Source: Candidatus Gastranaerophilales bacterium
Lineage (GTDB): Bacteria; Cyanobacteriota; Vampirovibrionia; Gastranaerophilales; Gastranaerophilaceae
Direction: 5' to 3'
NCBI GenBank assembly: GCA_017560095.1
Contig: JAFYOU010000006.1
Location: 1 to 64,000 of the forward strand
Length of the DNA stretch: 64,000 bases
Of this stretch, positions 62,107 through 64,000 are shown piece by piece. The position numbers and the translations under genes were made by a program. Position 1 is the first letter of the stretch; the number at the start of each line of letters is the position of its first letter. Under the pieces are notes generated by a model, which saw only the letters and a program-made list of their open reading frames with translations, ran no database searches and was not told the origin of the DNA.

Positions 62107-64000
62107 TTATATTTTTTTAAACTCTTCAATTGCATACACAAACGCATTAACAAGCTCTGGAGAATATTTTTTATTTGAATTTGTTTTAATTTCTTCTATA
62201 GCTTCATCTATTGTATATGCTTTTCGATAAGGTCTATATGAAATCATCGCAAAATAACTATCTACAATTAAAATTATTTGGGAAGTTATTGGAATTTCAT
62301 TTCCTTTTTTATTATTCGGATATCCGCTTCCATCCCAATTCTCATGATGATGTTCAATAATTGGAATAATATTTGAAACCGAATCAATCGGAGCCAAAAT
62401 TTCTTGTGCCCCAACGACAGGATGTTTTTTTATAGCTTCTTTTTCTTGGCTATTTAAAGGCGCAGCTTTTTTCATAATATCTTTTGGCATCATAGTATTA
62501 CCGATATCATATAAAAGCATTGCGATTTTTAATTTATCAACCTCTGTTTTTGAAAGGTTCATACGTTTTGCAATTATAGTTGCAAGAGCAACTTTATTTT
62601 TAGTACTTCCATCAGGATGCAACGGGAAATATGACTTAGAAATAGAATCAACTATGCTAAACAACATTTCTTGAGTTGAAGAACCAGATGAATCTTGCTG
62701 TTTAATTTGTAATTTTTCAATTAAATCCGTTGCTAGATTTCTATTAAATGGAATTCGATGCTGAGTTAAAATATCCACAAATGCATCAATAGCTACATCT
62801 TGCCAAGATATCATATTTTCAGTATCCGCAAGGGTTACTTGATTTCTACCTTTTTGCTTGGATGAATACATTGCTTTATCGCACATTTCAAACAATTCAT
62901 CTATATTGACTGTTTGTTCAATAAAACTCGCAACACCCAAAGAAGCAGTTATACCTTCTTCAAGTCCTTCAACAGGAGTTTCTTGAATTTTCGCTCTTAA
63001 ACGCTCGGCAGCAATTAAACCACCTTTTGCATCAATTCCTGGTAAAATTATAAAAAATTCTTCACCACCAAAACGCGAAGGGATATCTATGCTTCTAGAA
63101 GTTTTGGTAATCACACTTGCAATAGCTGCAATTGCTTTGTCGCCCATTGAATGACCATAGGTATCATTAATTCTTTTTAAGTGATCTAAATCAAGTCCAA
63201 TTAAACAGAATGGTTGTTTAGAGCGGAGTGAACGAGTAGCTTCCCGATGAAGAGCATCTTCAAAAAACCTTCTATTGAATAAGTTAGTTAAATGATCTGT
63301 AACTGCTTGTTTTTTAACAGTTTCAAAAAGATTTGCAATTGTAATTGCTAATTCAATTTGCCTTGTAAATAAATTTAAAAAACTCAACTCATCTTCTTTC
63401 AACTCTTTTCTTGGAGAAAAAACCGATAAAAAGCCTTTAAATTGATCTTGTACAGTTATAGGCAAAATAATTATAGTTTTAATATTGTGTTCGTCACTAA
63501 ACAATTTTATTTTTTCTTCATCAATATTAGGAACATTATCTTCAATTAAGTCTTTGACGCTTAGATAATAACCAACTTCTTTATTATTTATGGCATTTTC
63601 GATAACACCATCCTTTTTAGGATAAAGCTTAAAATCATATATTGTAGAATCAACCAAATCTGCTAATTTTAACGAAAAATCATTTTCTAAATATGTTTGC
63701 AAAGCATAAAACGTGCCATTTTCATCGTATTGCTTTTGCGCGATAAAACTATAAATATATCCAAACTCTCCATACAAACTTGAAACAATTGTTTCTAAAA
63801 CGCTTGACAAAGGACGAGAAGAATTCATCATGTCCCAAACTTGTTCTAACGTCAAAAGAGTTTGATTAGCAAGGCGCAACTCTTCTGTTCTTTGAGCAAT
63901 TTCTCGCTCTAAAGCAACATTTCTTTGATATACCTCATAAACATCACTGGTGTCGTTATCTATCTGACTTTCTACGTCTTTCAGTTTTTTAGCAGACTGT
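62107..64000 (-). CDS. GAF-GGDEF-HD-GYP signalling protein, 5' end outside window
   Basis: The frame stays open to the window edge (preceding residues include ALEREIAQRTEELRLANQ, a coiled helix), so the TTG at 63879 is not the true start. After the coil comes a GAF-like sensor domain, then a GGDEF domain with RFGGEEFFIILPG, an active-site variant still compatible with cyclic-di-GMP synthesis. The C-terminal HD-GYP keeps HHHENWDGSGYP but has LLYDIGN where LLHDIGK is expected and lacks DALTS before RPYR, so phosphodiesterase activity is doubtful. Confidence 0.88.
   Translation of the reverse strand, partial: QSAKKLKDVESQIDNDTSDVYEVYQRNVALEREIAQRTEELRLANQTLLTLEQVWDMMNSSRPLSSVLETIVSSLYGEFGYIYSFIAQKQYDENGTFYALQTYLENDFSLKLADLVDSTIYDFKLYPKKDGVIENAINNKEVGYYLSVKDLIEDNVPNIDEEKIKLFSDEHNIKTIIILPITVQDQFKGFLSVFSPRKELKEDELSFLNLFTRQIELAITIANLFETVKKQAVTDHLTNLFNRRFFEDALHREATRSLRSKQPFCLIGLDLDHLKRINDTYGHSMGDKAIAAIASVITKTSRSIDIPSRFGGEEFFIILPGIDAKGGLIAAERLRAKIQETPVEGLEEGITASLGVASFIEQTVNIDELFEMCDKAMYSSKQKGRNQVTLADTENMISWQDVAIDAFVDILTQHRIPFNRNLATDLIEKLQIKQQDSSGSSTQEMLFSIVDSISKSYFPLHPDGSTKNKVALATIIAKRMNLSKTEVDKLKIAMLLYDIGNTMMPKDIMKKAAPLNSQEKEAIKKHPVVGAQEILAPIDSVSNIIPIIEHHHENWDGSGYPNNKKGNEIPITSQIILIVDSYFAMISYRPYRKAYTIDEAIEEIKTNSNKKYSPELVNAFVYAIEEFKKI

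Overview
The window is AT-rich (roughly 30% G+C by eye), uses UGA as a stop codon (prfB carries the usual in-frame UGA frameshift site), and encodes Gram-negative traits: a KdsC-type phosphatase, type II secretion/type IV pilus parts and signal peptides. A pseudopilin beginning KKGFTLAEALVTLVIIG, very AT-rich codon use and large lineage-restricted proteins with a short [PI]SF[KT]A tag near the N-terminus suggest a gut Gastranaerophilales/Melainabacteria (Vampirovibrionia) genome. That assignment is inference from style; no rRNA gene is present.

Layout. 1-13.1 kb is ordinary chromosome: divergent bioD/bioB, a 958-aa EF-hand-like protein, the guaB-guaA operon, adenine deaminase, a TFIIB-type zinc-ribbon protein, a GspF/PilC inner-membrane protein and a Gfo/Idh/MocA-like oxidoreductase. 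13.2-41.7 kb is largely accessory: a UvrD-like helicase fused to an Fe-S PD-(D/E)XK nuclease; a hipBA toxin-antitoxin module with three operators 49 bp apart; three WYL-type regulators of one family (one cut down to its HTH); a 1056-aa protein ending in an HExxH metallopeptidase domain inside a 34-bp direct repeat; an Abi-like HEPN protein with a strong antisense promoter at its 3' end; two DUF1643 proteins; a tandem AAA ATPase split by a frameshift; a catalytic-domain-only tyrosine recombinase; an EcoRI-type adenine methyltransferase followed by a DUF262-HNH protein; and three small FtsZ-like proteins. 41.7-64 kb returns to housekeeping: a membrane-anchored repeat protein, tRNA-Ser, lytic transglycosylase, dprA-topA-aroE, a pseudopilin, prfB-hisS, an aldolase with a STAS-like partner, kdsC, transporters, small exported proteins, tRNA-Lys with a broken copy, a FliI/SctN-like ATPase, and a GAF-GGDEF-HD-GYP protein running off the right edge.

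How the parts may work together. The most interesting region is 18.4-41 kb. A recurring promoter element, roughly CCnnTTnTGnCGTATTnAA, precedes at least eight genes here: a membrane protein beside one WYL regulator, two hypothetical genes, the operon holding the second WYL regulator, the tandem AAA ATPase and all three FtsZ-like genes. My reading is that these form one co-regulated set, possibly under the WYL proteins. The FtsZ-like genes are the best candidate for an undescribed system: one keeps the GTP-binding half of FtsZ with its GGGxGTG loop but stops before the catalytic T7 loop, and two divergent partners keep only the fold around the PFxFEGxxR motif. GTTAAAAT repeats lie upstream of the first of them.

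A second pattern concerns translation. At least eight genes lacking a Shine-Dalgarno sequence have a -10-like hexamer (TATAAT, TAAAAT, TAAACT or TATAAA) exactly 6-7 nt before the ATG, which points to frequent leaderless transcripts.
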